Shown: piece by piece, positions 33,350-43,102 of the stretch
Layout: each line of letters starts with the position of its first letter
Position numbering within the stretch: position 1 is the first letter of the stretch
Assembly: GCA_019745555.1 (NCBI GenBank)
Contig: JAIESX010000002.1
Location: 1-64,000 of the forward strand
DNA: 64,000 nucleotides
DNA from: Burkholderiaceae bacterium
GTDB taxonomy: Bacteria > Pseudomonadota > Gammaproteobacteria > Burkholderiales > Burkholderiaceae_C
Direction: 5' to 3'
Translations under genes and position numbers: made by a program
Notes under the pieces: model-generated
Database searches by the model: none
Seen by the model: the letters and a program-made list of their open reading frames with translations, nothing else
Told to the model about the DNA's origin: nothing

Positions 33350-35068
33350 TCAGCGCGCGGCGGGAGCGGCGGCGTCGGACAGGCGGCGCAGCAGCACCAG
33401 GCCCTCGTCACCCGGGCGCGGGTGATCCAGGCCCGCCACACGCTCCCAGAGGCTGGCGCTCATGATCTCGGGCGTCTGGTCCAGGATGTCGCGGTCGATC
33501 ACGGCCCAGTCGCAGCGGGCGCTGTCGCTCAGCGGTTCCAGTCGCAGCGGGCTGTGCATCTGCAGGCCCGCGAGCTGGCCACGTGAGAGGCCGAACCAGG
33601 CCAGGCAGTCCGAGGGCTGGACGACCTCGACCACGCGTTCGACCAGTGGCGCGTAGCTGCGCGCGTGGTTGACCGCCGGCATCCACAGCGTGGTCAGCAG
33701 CAGCCAGCACAGGGCCGCGCCGCCTGCGGGCAGCACCATGCTTTTCCAGAGGGCCGCGCGGTGCCGGCCGATGCGCCACTTCACGAGCCAGCCCCAGGCC
33801 AGCGTGGCGATCGTCGCGAAGACGAAGGGCAGGATGATGAAGCGCGGCTCGAAGCCGGGCAGCAGTTTGGCGACGTTGGCCGCGGGCTGGGGCGGTGTGC
33901 CGGTGAGCATGGCGACCCAGACCACCCAGATCACGACGGCGCAGCCTGTGAAGAAGAGCAGGGTGAACCAGTCGATGATGGCCGAGACGCTGCGGTTCAT
34001 GGTCGGCAGGGCGAAGGCCGCGAGCGCGGCCAGGGCCGGCAGGGCCAGCAGCAGGGCGCGGTCGCTGGCCGGGGTGAGCACCGTGGCGCTCACGGTGATC
34101 AGCGCGTACCACAGCGGCAGCGAGAGATGCCGGCTGGGCCGCAGGTCGAAGAGCTGGCGGTGCCAGCGCCACAGCGTCCACAGCACCAGGGGCCACAGCG
34201 GCCAGGTGAACCACAGCAGCAGGCGCGCCAGGCTCTGCCAGGAGCTGGCGCTGGCGGGCAGACCCAGGCGCCAGCGCCAGAGGTCGAGCACCGTGGCGAG
34301 CAGGGCGATGAAGACGGTGAGCGCGATCAGCCGCCACAGGCCCTGACGGTGCCGGCGGGGCTCTTCCTGTGCCTGCGTACGGTCCAGCACATGGGCCAGG
34401 ATGCCGCCGAGCGCGAGCAGCAGGGCCAGTGACGGGCCGCCCGAGAGCGTGAGGCCGCTCAGTCCGATGAGCGCTGATAGCGCGGGCGTCCAGCGCCGGT
34501 AGGGCAGGGCCGCAAAGGCGTAGAAGCTCAGCGCGACGAAGCAGAGCTGGGCCACGGCCGGGGTGGTCTCGTGCGAGAGCTGGGCCAGGCCCAGGCTGGC
34601 GATGAAGGCCAGCAGCCCGCCGTCGGCCATGGTGCGGGCATAGTCCTTGGGCTGGGCCTCGCCACCAAAGGCAAAGGCCACGGGCTGCGCCAGCGGGCTG
34701 CGCGCCAGGTAGTAGATGCCGTACCAGACCGCCATCAGGGCCAGGCCCAGCAGGGCGATGAAGGGCAGACGGGCCGCAAAGCCCGGATAGACCCAGGACG
34801 GTGCCAGTTGCAGGGCCCAGGCGCCGAGCCAGTAGGGCAGCAGGCCGTCGACGTCGGGCGGCATGCCGCCCAGGGTCGGGGCCAGCCAGGGGGTGCGACC
34901 TGCGGCCAGTTCGGCCATATAGCCATAGGCCGTGATGTCGGCGCTGCGCCAAGGCGTGCGACCGATGAAGCCGGGCAGCACATAGGCCAGGGCGAAGAGC
35001 CAGAGCGCGAGATGCGGCAGGCGGCGTACGGCGCCCTGGGGAACGATGGCGGGACTGGGCTGGTTCAC
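33350..35068 (-). CDS. GT39/ArnT-like membrane glycosyltransferase (GT-C fold)
   Basis: 572 residues with about a dozen membrane helices. The first periplasmic loop has RTPWRSADITAYGYMAEL, the position where GT-C enzymes such as ArnT/PMT carry a catalytic acidic residue. A soluble C-terminal part (from about 470, YAPLVERVVEVVQPSDCLAWFGLSRG) follows. Family members transfer sugars from polyprenyl-phosphate donors to lipid A or proteins. Exact donor and acceptor unknown. Starts 92 bp from the rpmE2 stop codon. Confidence 0.7.
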   Translation of the reverse strand: MNQPSPAIVPQGAVRRLPHLALWLFALAYVLPGFIGRTPWRSADITAYGYMAELAAGRTPWLAPTLGGMPPDVDGLLPYWLGAWALQLAPSWVYPGFAARLPFIALLGLALMAVWYGIYYLARSPLAQPVAFAFGGEAQPKDYARTMADGGLLAFIASLGLAQLSHETTPAVAQLCFVALSFYAFAALPYRRWTPALSALIGLSGLTLSGGPSLALLLALGGILAHVLDRTQAQEEPRRHRQGLWRLIALTVFIALLATVLDLWRWRLGLPASASSWQSLARLLLWFTWPLWPLVLWTLWRWHRQLFDLRPSRHLSLPLWYALITVSATVLTPASDRALLLALPALAALAAFALPTMNRSVSAIIDWFTLLFFTGCAVVIWVVWVAMLTGTPPQPAANVAKLLPGFEPRFIILPFVFATIATLAWGWLVKWRIGRHRAALWKSMVLPAGGAALCWLLLTTLWMPAVNHARSYAPLVERVVEVVQPSDCLAWFGLSRGQLAGLQMHSPLRLEPLSDSARCDWAVIDRDILDQTPEIMSASLWERVAGLDHPRPGDEGLVLLRRLSDAAAPAAR

Positions 35069-35108
35069 GGCGGCGATGATGCCAGAGACGGTGGTGGTTC
35101 CGGAAATG

Positions 35109-35139
35109 AAAAGGGCAGCGCGGAAAACCGGGCTGCCCT
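35109..35139 (-). terminator. Rho-independent terminator of rpmE2
   Basis: On the minus strand AGGGCAGC (35139-35132) pairs with GCTGCCCT (35119-35112) across a 12-base loop, followed by TTTT (35112-35109). It lies about 20 bp after the rpmE2 stop codon. Confidence 0.8.
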
Positions 35140-35159
35140 GGGCTGGACGACGGTGCCGA

Positions 35160-35420
35160 TTACTTGGCGACTGCGTTCTTGCCGAAGCGGTTGCGGAACT
35201 TCTCGACGCGACCGCCCATGTTGTCCACCGACTTCTGGGTGCCAGTGTAGAAGGGGTGCGACTCGCTGGTGGTGTCCAGCTTGATCCACGGCAGTTCGCG
35301 GCCGTCTTCCATCTTGATCATTTCCTTGGCGCTGGCGCAGGAACGGGTGACGAACTTGAAGCCGTTGGACATGTCCTGGAAGCACACGTCGCGGTAGTTG
35401 GGGTGGATGCCTTCTTTCAT
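35160..35420 (-). CDS. rpmE2: 50S ribosomal protein bL31, type B (zinc-free)
   Basis: 86 residues beginning MKEGIHPNYRDVCFQD with the bL31 core SHPFYTGTQKSVDNMGGRVEKFRNRFG. The CxxC zinc pair of the C+ form is absent, marking the type-B paralogue that in many bacteria replaces the zinc form under zinc shortage. Here it is downstream of rho, with its own 99-bp intergenic leader; a type-A copy is not in the window. Confidence 0.95.
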   Translation of the reverse strand: MKEGIHPNYRDVCFQDMSNGFKFVTRSCASAKEMIKMEDGRELPWIKLDTTSESHPFYTGTQKSVDNMGGRVEKFRNRFGKNAVAK

Positions 35421-35519
35421 GATCTCTTCCTCATCTGCGGGAGCCGGCCCGGCCTATTCCAGACTACTTTCCGCCGAAAACGCGGGATTATACAGAAAAA
35501 TCAATGACTTGCGTCTGGC

Positions 35520-36785
35520 TTAGCCACCGCGGCGCATCATGTCGAAGAACTCGTTGTTGTTCTTCGTGGCGCGCATCTGCTTGAGCACCATCTCCATGGA
35601 CTCGATCTCGTCCATGTTGTAGAGGAACTGTCGCAGGATGCGGGTCTTCTGCAGGATCTCGGGCTGCAGCAGCAGCTCCTCGCGGCGGGTGCCGCTGCGG
35701 TTGAGCTGGATGGACGGGAACACGCGCTTCTCGTATAGGCGGCGGTCCAGGTGGATCTCGCAGTTGCCCGTGCCCTTGAATTCCTCGAAGATCACCTCGT
35801 CCATGCGGCTGCCGGTGTCGACCAGGGCAGTGGCGATGATGGTCAGGCTGCCGCGTTCTTCCACATTACGTGCCGCCCCCAGGAAGCGCTTGGGGCGCTG
35901 CAGGGCGTTGGCGTCCACGCCGCCGGTCAGCACCTTGCCGGAGGAGGGCACGACGTTGTTGTAGGCGCGGGCCAGACGGGTGATGGAGTCCAGCAGAATG
36001 ACCACATCCTTCTTGAGTTCGACCAGGCGCTTGGCGCGCTCGATCACCATCTCGGCCACGTGTACGTGGCGCGCGGCGGGCTCGTCGAAGGTGGAGGCGA
36101 TGACCTCGCCCTTGACGGTGCGCTGCATCTCGGTCACTTCCTCCGGACGCTCGTCCACCAGCAGCACCATCATGTGGCTGTCGGGGTAGTTGGCCGAGAT
36201 CGCGTGGGCGATGTGCTGCATCATCACGGTCTTGCCGCTCTTGGGCGGGGCGACCAGCAGGGCGCGCTGGCCCTTGCCGATGGGAGCGATGATGTCGATG
36301 ATGCGGCCGGTGATGTTCTCGTCGCTCTTGAGACCGTCCTGCTCCAGCTTCATCTGGACCTTGGGGAACAGCGGGGTCAGGTTCTCGAACATGACCTTGT
36401 GCTTGTTGGTCTCGGGCGAGCCGCCGTTGACCTTCTCCAGCTTGTTGAGCGCGAAGTAACGCTCGCCATCCTTGGGCGTGCGCACCTCGCCTTCGATCAT
36501 GTCGCCGGTATGCAGGTTGAAGCGGCGCACCTGGCTGGGGGAGATGTAGATGTCGTCCGTGCTCGCCGTGTAGCTCGAATCGGGGCTGCGCAGGAAACCG
36601 AAGCCGTCGGGCAGGATTTCCAGGACGCCGTCAGCGAAAACCTGTTCACCGGCCTTGGCGCGCTTCTTGATGATGGCGAACATCAGCTCCTGCTTGCGCA
36701 TGCGGCCGGTGTTTTCAATCTCGAGCGCTTCAGCCTGCAGCAGCAATTCGGAGACGTGCAGGGCCTTGAGTTCGTTTAAGTGCAT
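35520..36785 (-). CDS. rho: Transcription termination factor Rho
   Basis: Hexameric RNA helicase that ends transcription. The start [19 protein letters not shown] at 36785 opens the N-terminal domain; the RNA-binding cold-shock domain has DGFGFLRS and [15 protein letters not shown]. The ATPase domain has PPKSGKTVM (Walker A), [13 protein letters not shown] and [17 protein letters not shown], with the RNA-binding Q-loop/R-loop [14 protein letters not shown]. 421 residues as in E. coli (419). The frame extends upstream by 50 codons without homology, so the longer start is rejected. Order trxA-rho-rpmE2 is standard in betaproteobacteria. Confidence 0.97.
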   Translation of the reverse strand: MHLNELKALHVSELLLQAEALEIENTGRMRKQELMFAIIKKRAKAGEQVFADGVLEILPDGFGFLRSPDSSYTASTDDIYISPSQVRRFNLHTGDMIEGEVRTPKDGERYFALNKLEKVNGGSPETNKHKVMFENLTPLFPKVQMKLEQDGLKSDENITGRIIDIIAPIGKGQRALLVAPPKSGKTVMMQHIAHAISANYPDSHMMVLLVDERPEEVTEMQRTVKGEVIASTFDEPAARHVHVAEMVIERAKRLVELKKDVVILLDSITRLARAYNNVVPSSGKVLTGGVDANALQRPKRFLGAARNVEERGSLTIIATALVDTGSRMDEVIFEEFKGTGNCEIHLDRRLYEKRVFPSIQLNRSGTRREELLLQPEILQKTRILRQFLYNMDEIESMEMVLKQMRATKNNNEFFDMMRRGG

Positions 36786-36914
36786 GGATGGAGTCCCAAC
36801 AGGGGATTCGGTCAGACGGGGGGAGGTGTGAGGGCAGGTCGACGCGGGGCCGGCCTGCCGGGAACTTGAGCCGGCTCCGACAGGAGCCCGGCGTTCGGAA
36901 ATGATTATGACAGG

Positions 36915-36951
36915 AAAAACGGCCGCCGCCCACAAGGGGTCTGGCGGCCGT
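36915..36951 (-). terminator. Rho-independent terminator of trxA
   Basis: Minus-strand stem ACGGCCGCC (36951-36943) / GGCGGCCGT (36927-36919) followed by a T tract (36919-36915). It lies 21 bp after the trxA stop codon and separates trxA from rho; the remaining 130 bp upstream of rho would hold the rho promoter and leader. Confidence 0.85.
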
Positions 36952-36972
36952 GGCTGGCAGGGGAGGCGGGAC

Positions 36973-37308
36973 TCAGGCCGCCAGCTGCTGGTCGATAAAG
37001 GCGGTCAGCTGGGCCTTGCTCATGGCGCCGACCTTGGTGGCGGCGAGCTGGCCGCCCTTGAACAGCATGAGCGTGGGGATGCCGCGGATGCCGAACTTGG
37101 CGGGGATGTCGCGGTTCTCGTCCACGTTCATCTTGGCCACCTGCAGCTTGCCCTGGTAGGTGCCGGCCACTTCGTCGAGCACGGGAGCGATCATCTTGCA
37201 CGGACCGCACCACTCAGCCCAGTAGTCGACCAGCACGGGCTGATCGGATTTGAGGACGTCGTTCTCGAAGGAGGCGTCAGAAACATGCTTGATGAGGTCG
37301 CTGGCCAT
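36973..37308 (-). CDS. trxA: Thioredoxin
   Basis: 111-residue thioredoxin with the [13 protein letters not shown] active site, the cis-proline loop [14 protein letters not shown] and the buried Asp of VLVDYWAEW. Cytosolic disulfide reductant; also the expected electron donor for the thioredoxin-type ArsC upstream in the window. Confidence 0.97.
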   Translation of the reverse strand: MASDLIKHVSDASFENDVLKSDQPVLVDYWAEWCGPCKMIAPVLDEVAGTYQGKLQVAKMNVDENRDIPAKFGIRGIPTLMLFKGGQLAATKVGAMSKAQLTAFIDQQLAA

Positions 37309-37366
37309 CGTGGGCTCCTTTGTATCTAGGCGTTGCGGCTACAGTTGCGGCATTGTGACAGAAACC

Positions 37367-39880
37367 ATGGATCAACGTTGGCAACAGTGGCTTCCTGGCA
37401 TCGCTGCTCACATGCAGGCGCGCGGGGCCCATCCGGCCCGCACGGTGGTCCTGCTGCCCTATGCGCAGCTCATGCCGCAGGCCGCGCGCAGCTGGGCCCG
37501 GCTGCATCCCGCAGGCTTCGCGCCGCGCTTCGAGACCACGCAGAACTGGTGCCGCAGCCTGGGCCAGCACAGCCCCGGGCCCACCGATTACAGCGGCGAT
37601 GTCGCGCTCGACGCGCTCACGGCCAGAGCCCTGCTGGAGCAGGCCGGCCTGCGTGAGCGTGCCGAGCTGGCCACGCCCCTGCTGCTGGATTCGGCACGTG
37701 AGCTCGCGCCGCTGGCGGCGTCGGTGCCGCCACCCGAGCGGGCCGCCTGGGGGCAGCGTGCCCGGCTGGCCGCGCTCGCGGGGCTGGAGGCCGGCGTGCT
37801 CGCACTCGAGGCCCAGGTGGCGCAGGTCGCCGTGGCCTGGCTGGCGCATTCTTCCTATTCCAGCGATATTCTTTTTTCATCACAGCTGATCGCCACCGTC
37901 GACTGCCTTGTCATCGTGCCCGGTCTGCAACCCGATCCGCTGCCCGCCGGCCTGCAGGCGGTCTGGGGCGAGCGGCTCTGCGTGCTCGAGACGCCGGTCA
38001 TCGGTGCGGCCACACCGTCCCTCGTCTTCCACGAGGCCACCGATGTCCCGGACGAGGCGCTGCGCGCCGCGGCCTGCGTGCTGCGCCATCTCGAGGCCGG
38101 GCGCTCGCCGGTGGCCGTGGCCGTGACCGACCGCGCGCTCACGCGGCGTGTGCGCGCCATGCTCGCCAGCCACGGTGTGCAGATGCGCGACGAGACGGGC
38201 TGGAAGCTTTCGACCAGCCGCGCCGGTGCTCAGGTCATGGTGGCCCTGCGTGCCGCGGCCTGGAACGCCAGCAGTGACGCCGTGCTGGACTGGCTCAAGC
38301 ATGTGCCGGCCTGCGACGCACAGGCCTTGCGCGAGCTCGAGGCCGGCCTGCGACATCGGCCCCAGCGCGCCTGGCGCCATGTGCCGGACACGCTGACGCT
38401 GCGCCCGCCCTCGGCCGTGCCCGAGCTGCTCCAGCGCATCGAGGCCTGGCGCTCGCCGCTGCAGGGCATGCGAACCCTGGCCCAATGGCTTGTCGTGCTG
38501 CGTGAGTTGCTGCAGACCACGGGTCAGTGGGCGCTGCTGCAGGAGGATGTGGCCGGCGCCGATGTGCTGGCGGCGCTGCGGCTCAGCGAGACCGCGGCCC
38601 TGCCGAGCGATGCCCTGTGGGCGCGCCGTCGCTTGCACCTGGCGGACTTCACGCGCTGGGTGGACCAGGTCTTGGAGGCGTCAAGCTTCAAGCCCGTCTA
38701 CCCGGTCCAGGAGCAGGCCGTGCTGCTGCCGCTGGCGCAGATGCTGGGCCGCGATTTTGCGGCGGTGGTGCTGCCCGGCTGCGACGAAGTGCGCCTGCCG
38801 GTGTCCCCCGAGCCGGCGGGTCTGTGGACGGCGGCGCAGCGCGCGGCCCTGGGCCTGCCGGCGCGCGAGTCCCTCGAAGCCGCCCTGCGCGCGGCCTGGG
38901 CTGACGCCCTGGCCCGACCCGCCGTGGACGTGCTCTGGCGTTGCAGTGACGAGGGCGGTGAGCCTCTGCTGCCCAGCCCGCTGGTACAGCTGGCGCGCAG
39001 CGCTGCGTCGGCACAGCGCGCTCCCGATCCGCTGGCCATGCGCACGCTCGTGCCCACGCCGGTGACGCGACCGGCCCCCGTGGCGCCCGCCCTGGCCCTG
39101 AAGCGGATCTCGGCCAGTGCCTACCAGGACCTGCGGCACTGTCCCTATCGCTACCACGCCGTGCGCCAGCTCGGTCTCAGGGAGGCCGAGGAAATCGAGG
39201 GTGAACTCGACAAGCGCGATGTCGGGCTCTGGCTCCATGCCGTGCTGCAGCGCTTCCATGCGAAGCTGGACCAGCCCGGCGCGGACCGCGTGCAACGTCG
39301 CGCCTGGCTCGACACCGCCGCGACCGACGAGGCGCAGGCTCAGCGTCTGGCCGAGGACGAGTTCCTGCCCTTTCGGGCCGCCTGGCCGCGCCTGCGCGAG
39401 GGCTACCTCGACTGGCTGGACCAGCATGAGGCCGGTGGCTGGCGCCATGCCGACAGCGAGTGCGACGCCGAGCAGCCACTGGGCACGCTCATCCTGTTCG
39501 GCCGCATGGACCGGATCGACCGCGGCAGCGACGGGCTGAAGCTGCTCATCGACTACAAGACCGAGGCCCTGCAGAAGACGCGCGATCGCATCCGCGAGCC
39601 GCTGGAGGACACGCAGCTGGCTTTCTATGCCGCCCTGCAGCCCGACGACCGCCTGCGTGCGGCCTATGTCAACGTGGGCGAGCGTGACGGCTCGCGCACC
39701 GTCGAGCAGGAGGACGTGGTGACGGTGCGCGACGCGCTGATCGAAGGGCTGCTCGACGAGCTCGGGCGCATTGCCGGCGGTGCGGCCCTGCCGGCGCTTG
39801 GGGAAGGCGCGGTCTGCGAAACCTGCGCCGCGCGCGGCCTGTGCCGCAAGGATTTCTGGGCCGAGGAGCCGACGCCATGA
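37367..39880 (+). CDS. addB: AddB-like RecB-family nuclease subunit with Fe-S cysteines
   Basis: 837 residues. The N-terminal two thirds is a degenerate helicase-like region without Walker motifs. The C-terminal PD-(D/E)XK nuclease has FGRMDRID and LLIDYKTEAL. The cysteines CPYRY plus CETCAARGLC (CX2CX5C) match the four iron-sulfur ligands that staple AddB-type nuclease domains. The frame opens at 37250; ATG 37367 (MDQRWQQW) begins the homologous part, with GTG 37355 as alternative. It overlaps the helicase gene in ATGA, so both subunits are coupled for double-strand break end processing. Confidence 0.85.
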   Translation: MDQRWQQWLPGIAAHMQARGAHPARTVVLLPYAQLMPQAARSWARLHPAGFAPRFETTQNWCRSLGQHSPGPTDYSGDVALDALTARALLEQAGLRERAELATPLLLDSARELAPLAASVPPPERAAWGQRARLAALAGLEAGVLALEAQVAQVAVAWLAHSSYSSDILFSSQLIATVDCLVIVPGLQPDPLPAGLQAVWGERLCVLETPVIGAATPSLVFHEATDVPDEALRAAACVLRHLEAGRSPVAVAVTDRALTRRVRAMLASHGVQMRDETGWKLSTSRAGAQVMVALRAAAWNASSDAVLDWLKHVPACDAQALRELEAGLRHRPQRAWRHVPDTLTLRPPSAVPELLQRIEAWRSPLQGMRTLAQWLVVLRELLQTTGQWALLQEDVAGADVLAALRLSETAALPSDALWARRRLHLADFTRWVDQVLEASSFKPVYPVQEQAVLLPLAQMLGRDFAAVVLPGCDEVRLPVSPEPAGLWTAAQRAALGLPARESLEAALRAAWADALARPAVDVLWRCSDEGGEPLLPSPLVQLARSAASAQRAPDPLAMRTLVPTPVTRPAPVAPALALKRISASAYQDLRHCPYRYHAVRQLGLREAEEIEGELDKRDVGLWLHAVLQRFHAKLDQPGADRVQRRAWLDTAATDEAQAQRLAEDEFLPFRAAWPRLREGYLDWLDQHEAGGWRHADSECDAEQPLGTLILFGRMDRIDRGSDGLKLLIDYKTEALQKTRDRIREPLEDTQLAFYAALQPDDRLRAAYVNVGERDGSRTVEQEDVVTVRDALIEGLLDELGRIAGGAALPALGEGAVCETCAARGLCRKDFWAEEPTP

Positions 39881-42800
39881 CGCCGGCCTACGAACGCAAT
39901 GGCGCGCCGGTGGCGCGCGAGGATTTCTACCGCATCGCCTGCGATCCGCAGCGTCACGTGGTCGTGGAGGCCTGTGCCGGTGCGGGCAAGACCTGGATGC
40001 TGGTCTCGCGCATCCTGCGCGCCCTGCTCGAAGGCGCGGCGCCGCAGGAAATTCTGGCCATCACCTTCACCAAGAAGGCCGCGGGCGAGATGCGCCAGCG
40101 CCTCATGGAGTGGCTGGAGGACTTCGCGCAAGCGGACGAAGAGCGTCTGCGCAAGGAGCTGCTCATCCGCGGTGTCGATGCCACGCGTGTACCCGCGCTG
40201 ATCGAGCCGCTGCGCCAGCTGCATCGCAGCCTGCTGCTGCAGGGAAGGACGGTGCAGATCCGCACCTTCCACAGCTGGTTTGCGGCCCTGCTGCGCAATG
40301 CACCGATCTCGGTGCTGGAGACGCTGGGATTTCCGGCCACCTATGAGCTGCTGGAGCAGGATGCGCCGGCCATCGCCCAGCTCTGGCGACCGTTCCAGGC
40401 CCGTCTGCTGCACGAGCCCGAGTGGCGCGCCGACTACGAAGCCGTGATCGCCACGCACGGCCGCAGCCAGACCGAGAAGGCGCTCGAAGCCGCCCTGCAG
40501 CGGCGCGTGGAGTTCATGCTGGCCGACGCACTGGCGGTGGTCGAGCGCTCGGTGCCGACGGCGGCCGAACTCCATACCGAGTTTGCCGGGCTGGACGCGC
40601 CGGTGCAATGGCTGGCGCAAACCCGGGTGCGCGAACGCTGGCTGGCCCGCGCCAAGATCCTGGGGCAGGAGAAAAACAAGACCCCGCAGTCTGCGGCTGC
40701 AGACATCATCGACGCCTATGCTTTGCTCGATCAGGGGGAAGAGGCGCCAGCCCTGGATTTGTTGCGATCCGCTTTTTTTGTCAAGGACGAAGACCGCCTG
40801 ACGAAGAATCTGCAGAAATTCGACGCGGCCCAGGAAGCCGAGATGGAGTTGCAGCGACTCTGTGCGGCCCAGCGGCAGCACGAGGCCTGGCTCTACCAGC
40901 AGCGCATGACCCGGCTCTCGCGCCTGCTCATCGACGAGTACGCCGCGCTCAAGCGCGAGCGCGGCTGGGTGGACATGAGCGATGTCGAGCGTGCCGCGCT
41001 GCACCTGCTCTCGGACTCTGCGCTCAGTGGCTGGGTGCAGGAACGGCTGGATGCGCGCACGCGTCACCTGCTGATCGACGAGTTCCAGGACACCAACCCC
41101 TTGCAGTGGCAGGCCCTGCATGCCTGGCTGGCCGGTTATGGTGGCAGCGGGGGCGGGGCGACGGCGCCTCGGCTCTTCATCGTCGGCGATCCCAAACAGA
41201 GCATCTACCGCTTTCGCCGCGCCGAGCCCCAGGTCTTCGAGGCGGCCAAGGGCTTTGTGCGCGAGCTGGGCGGTGAGCAGCTGAGCTGTGACCATACACG
41301 ACGCAACGCGACCGAGGTGCTGACCCTGGTCAACACCGCACTCGAAGCGGCGCAGGCCGAGGGCGAGTACGCGGGCTTTCGCACGCACAGCACGGAGTCG
41401 CAGGAGGCCGGTGCCGTACTGGCGCTGCCGGCTATCCCGCGACCGGAGAAGGAGAAGAAGGAGGCTGCGACCGTGTGGCGGGACAGCCTGACCCAGCCGC
41501 GCCACACGCCCGAGGACACGCTGCGCGAACTCGAATGTCGCCAGGCTGCACGCTGGATCGCCAGCCAGATCGCGGCCGGCTTGCACCCGCGTGAGGTCAT
41601 GGTGCTGGCGCGCAAGCGCGACCGCCTGACGGCCATGGAGGTCGAGCTGCGCGCGCTCGGCATTGCGGCCCTGCAGCCGGAGAAGACCGAGTTGGGCGAA
41701 GCCCCCGAGGTGCAGGACCTGGTTGCCCTCATCGACGTACTGGTGTCGCCCGCGCACGATCTCTCGCTGGCGCGCGTGCTCAAGTCGCCGCTGTTCGGCC
41801 TGTCCGACGAGGCCCTGGTCGAGATCGCGCTGCGACAGCGTGACCAGAAGATCCCCTGGTTCGACCTGTTGCAGCAGGAAGGCGGGCCGCCGGCCCTGCA
41901 GGGCGTGGGCGCGCGCCTGCGCCGCTGGCAGCAATGGGTCAGCGAGCTCCCGCCGCACGATGCGCTGGATGCGATCTACGAGGACGGCGACGTGCTGGCT
42001 CGTTTCGTGACCGCTGCGCCGCCCACGCTGCGTGCCGGCGTGCGTGCCAGGCTGCAGGCGTTGCTGTCCGCAGCCCTGCAGCTCGACGGCGGCCGTTATG
42101 CCACGCCTTACGGTCTGGTGCGGGCATTGCGTGCCGGCGGCGTGCCCGCACCGCAGGTTGCGGGGGCGGATGCTGTGCAACTGCTCACCGTGCATGGCGC
42201 CAAAGGCCTGGAGGCCGAGCTGGTGCTGCTGCTCGACACCGACGCGCCGCCCCAGCGCGCGCAGACCATGGGTGTGTTGCTGGACTGGCCCGGCGAGGCC
42301 GAGGCGCCGCTGTCCTTCATCTTTCTTGCCAGCGAAAGCCGCGTGCCGCCCAGCGTGCGTCCCGCGCTGGAGAAAGAGCAGGGCGAGCGCCAGCGCGAGG
42401 AGCTCAACGCGCTCTATGTGGCCCTCACGCGGGCCCGGCAGCGGCTGGTGTTGTCCTCGGTGCAGCCGCATGCGGACAGCGGGCGCAGCTGGTGGCAGCG
42501 ATTGTGGCCTTCATGCGCGCCGCTGTCCCTGGACGGCTTGCCGGCGGCGGTGAGCGCGGTCGTGGACGACGCGACCATCGTTCTGCCTGTGCTGCCCGAG
42601 GTGCGCTTCGAGGCGCCACGCGGTGCGGTCATGGCACCAGAGGAGGACACGCCCGAGGCGCGCATCGGCCAGGCCATGCACCGCCTGCTCGAATGGGCCG
42701 CGCTGGACGCACCCGACTGGAGCGCGGCCCAGGTGCAGCGTGCCGCCGCCGAGTTCGGCCTGGACGCCGCGCAGGCACAGCAGGCCGCAGCCCTGGCGCG

Positions 42801-43095
42801 GCGCATCCTGCACGGCGAAGGTGCCTGGGCCTGGCATGGCGCCGAGGTGGAGTGGCAGGCCAATGAGGTGCCTGTGGTGGTGCAGGGCAGCGTGCGCCGC
42901 ATCGACCGCCTGGTGCGCCGGCGCGATGGCTGCTGGTGGGCGCTGGATTACAAATCGGCCGCGCGGCCGCAGGAACACGAGGAACTGCTGGCCCAGCTGC
43001 GCGGCTACCGTGCAGCCGTGCAGGCCGCCAGCCCTGGCGACACCGTGCGTGCGGCTTTCCTGAGCGCGCTCGGACGGCTGGAAGAAATCAAGTAG
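39877..43095 (+). CDS. addA: AddA-like UvrD-family helicase/nuclease
   Basis: 1072 residues from ATG 39877. SF1A helicase motifs: I ACAGAGKTWMLVSRIL, Ia AITFTKKAAGEMRQRL, II LLIDEFQDTNPLQWQ, III FIVGDPKQSIYRFRRAEP, V LLTVHGAKGLEAELV and VI ALYVALTRARQRLVLS. A C-terminal RecB-type nuclease follows with WWALDYKSAARPQEHEE. Paired with the upstream nuclease subunit, it forms an AddAB-type complex that replaces RecBCD; no recC or recD is present here. Confidence 0.9.
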   Translation: MTPAYERNGAPVAREDFYRIACDPQRHVVVEACAGAGKTWMLVSRILRALLEGAAPQEILAITFTKKAAGEMRQRLMEWLEDFAQADEERLRKELLIRGVDATRVPALIEPLRQLHRSLLLQGRTVQIRTFHSWFAALLRNAPISVLETLGFPATYELLEQDAPAIAQLWRPFQARLLHEPEWRADYEAVIATHGRSQTEKALEAALQRRVEFMLADALAVVERSVPTAAELHTEFAGLDAPVQWLAQTRVRERWLARAKILGQEKNKTPQSAAADIIDAYALLDQGEEAPALDLLRSAFFVKDEDRLTKNLQKFDAAQEAEMELQRLCAAQRQHEAWLYQQRMTRLSRLLIDEYAALKRERGWVDMSDVERAALHLLSDSALSGWVQERLDARTRHLLIDEFQDTNPLQWQALHAWLAGYGGSGGGATAPRLFIVGDPKQSIYRFRRAEPQVFEAAKGFVRELGGEQLSCDHTRRNATEVLTLVNTALEAAQAEGEYAGFRTHSTESQEAGAVLALPAIPRPEKEKKEAATVWRDSLTQPRHTPEDTLRELECRQAARWIASQIAAGLHPREVMVLARKRDRLTAMEVELRALGIAALQPEKTELGEAPEVQDLVALIDVLVSPAHDLSLARVLKSPLFGLSDEALVEIALRQRDQKIPWFDLLQQEGGPPALQGVGARLRRWQQWVSELPPHDALDAIYEDGDVLARFVTAAPPTLRAGVRARLQALLSAALQLDGGRYATPYGLVRALRAGGVPAPQVAGADAVQLLTVHGAKGLEAELVLLLDTDAPPQRAQTMGVLLDWPGEAEAPLSFIFLASESRVPPSVRPALEKEQGERQREELNALYVALTRARQRLVLSSVQPHADSGRSWWQRLWPSCAPLSLDGLPAAVSAVVDDATIVLPVLPEVRFEAPRGAVMAPEEDTPEARIGQAMHRLLEWAALDAPDWSAAQVQRAAAEFGLDAAQAQQAAALARRILHGEGAWAWHGAEVEWQANEVPVVVQGSVRRIDRLVRRRDGCWWALDYKSAARPQEHEELLAQLRGYRAAVQAASPGDTVRAAFLSALGRLEEIK

Positions 43096-43102
43096 AGAGC
43101 GA

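Noticed and set aside
36786-36935. Longer Rho start at 36935
   Set aside because: The extra 50 residues have no similarity to Rho, and ATG 36785 gives the standard N-terminus.
39664-42471. A 935-codon minus-strand frame opposite the AddA/AddB genes
   Set aside because: Composition is that of an antisense shadow; the plus strand carries clear helicase and nuclease motifs.
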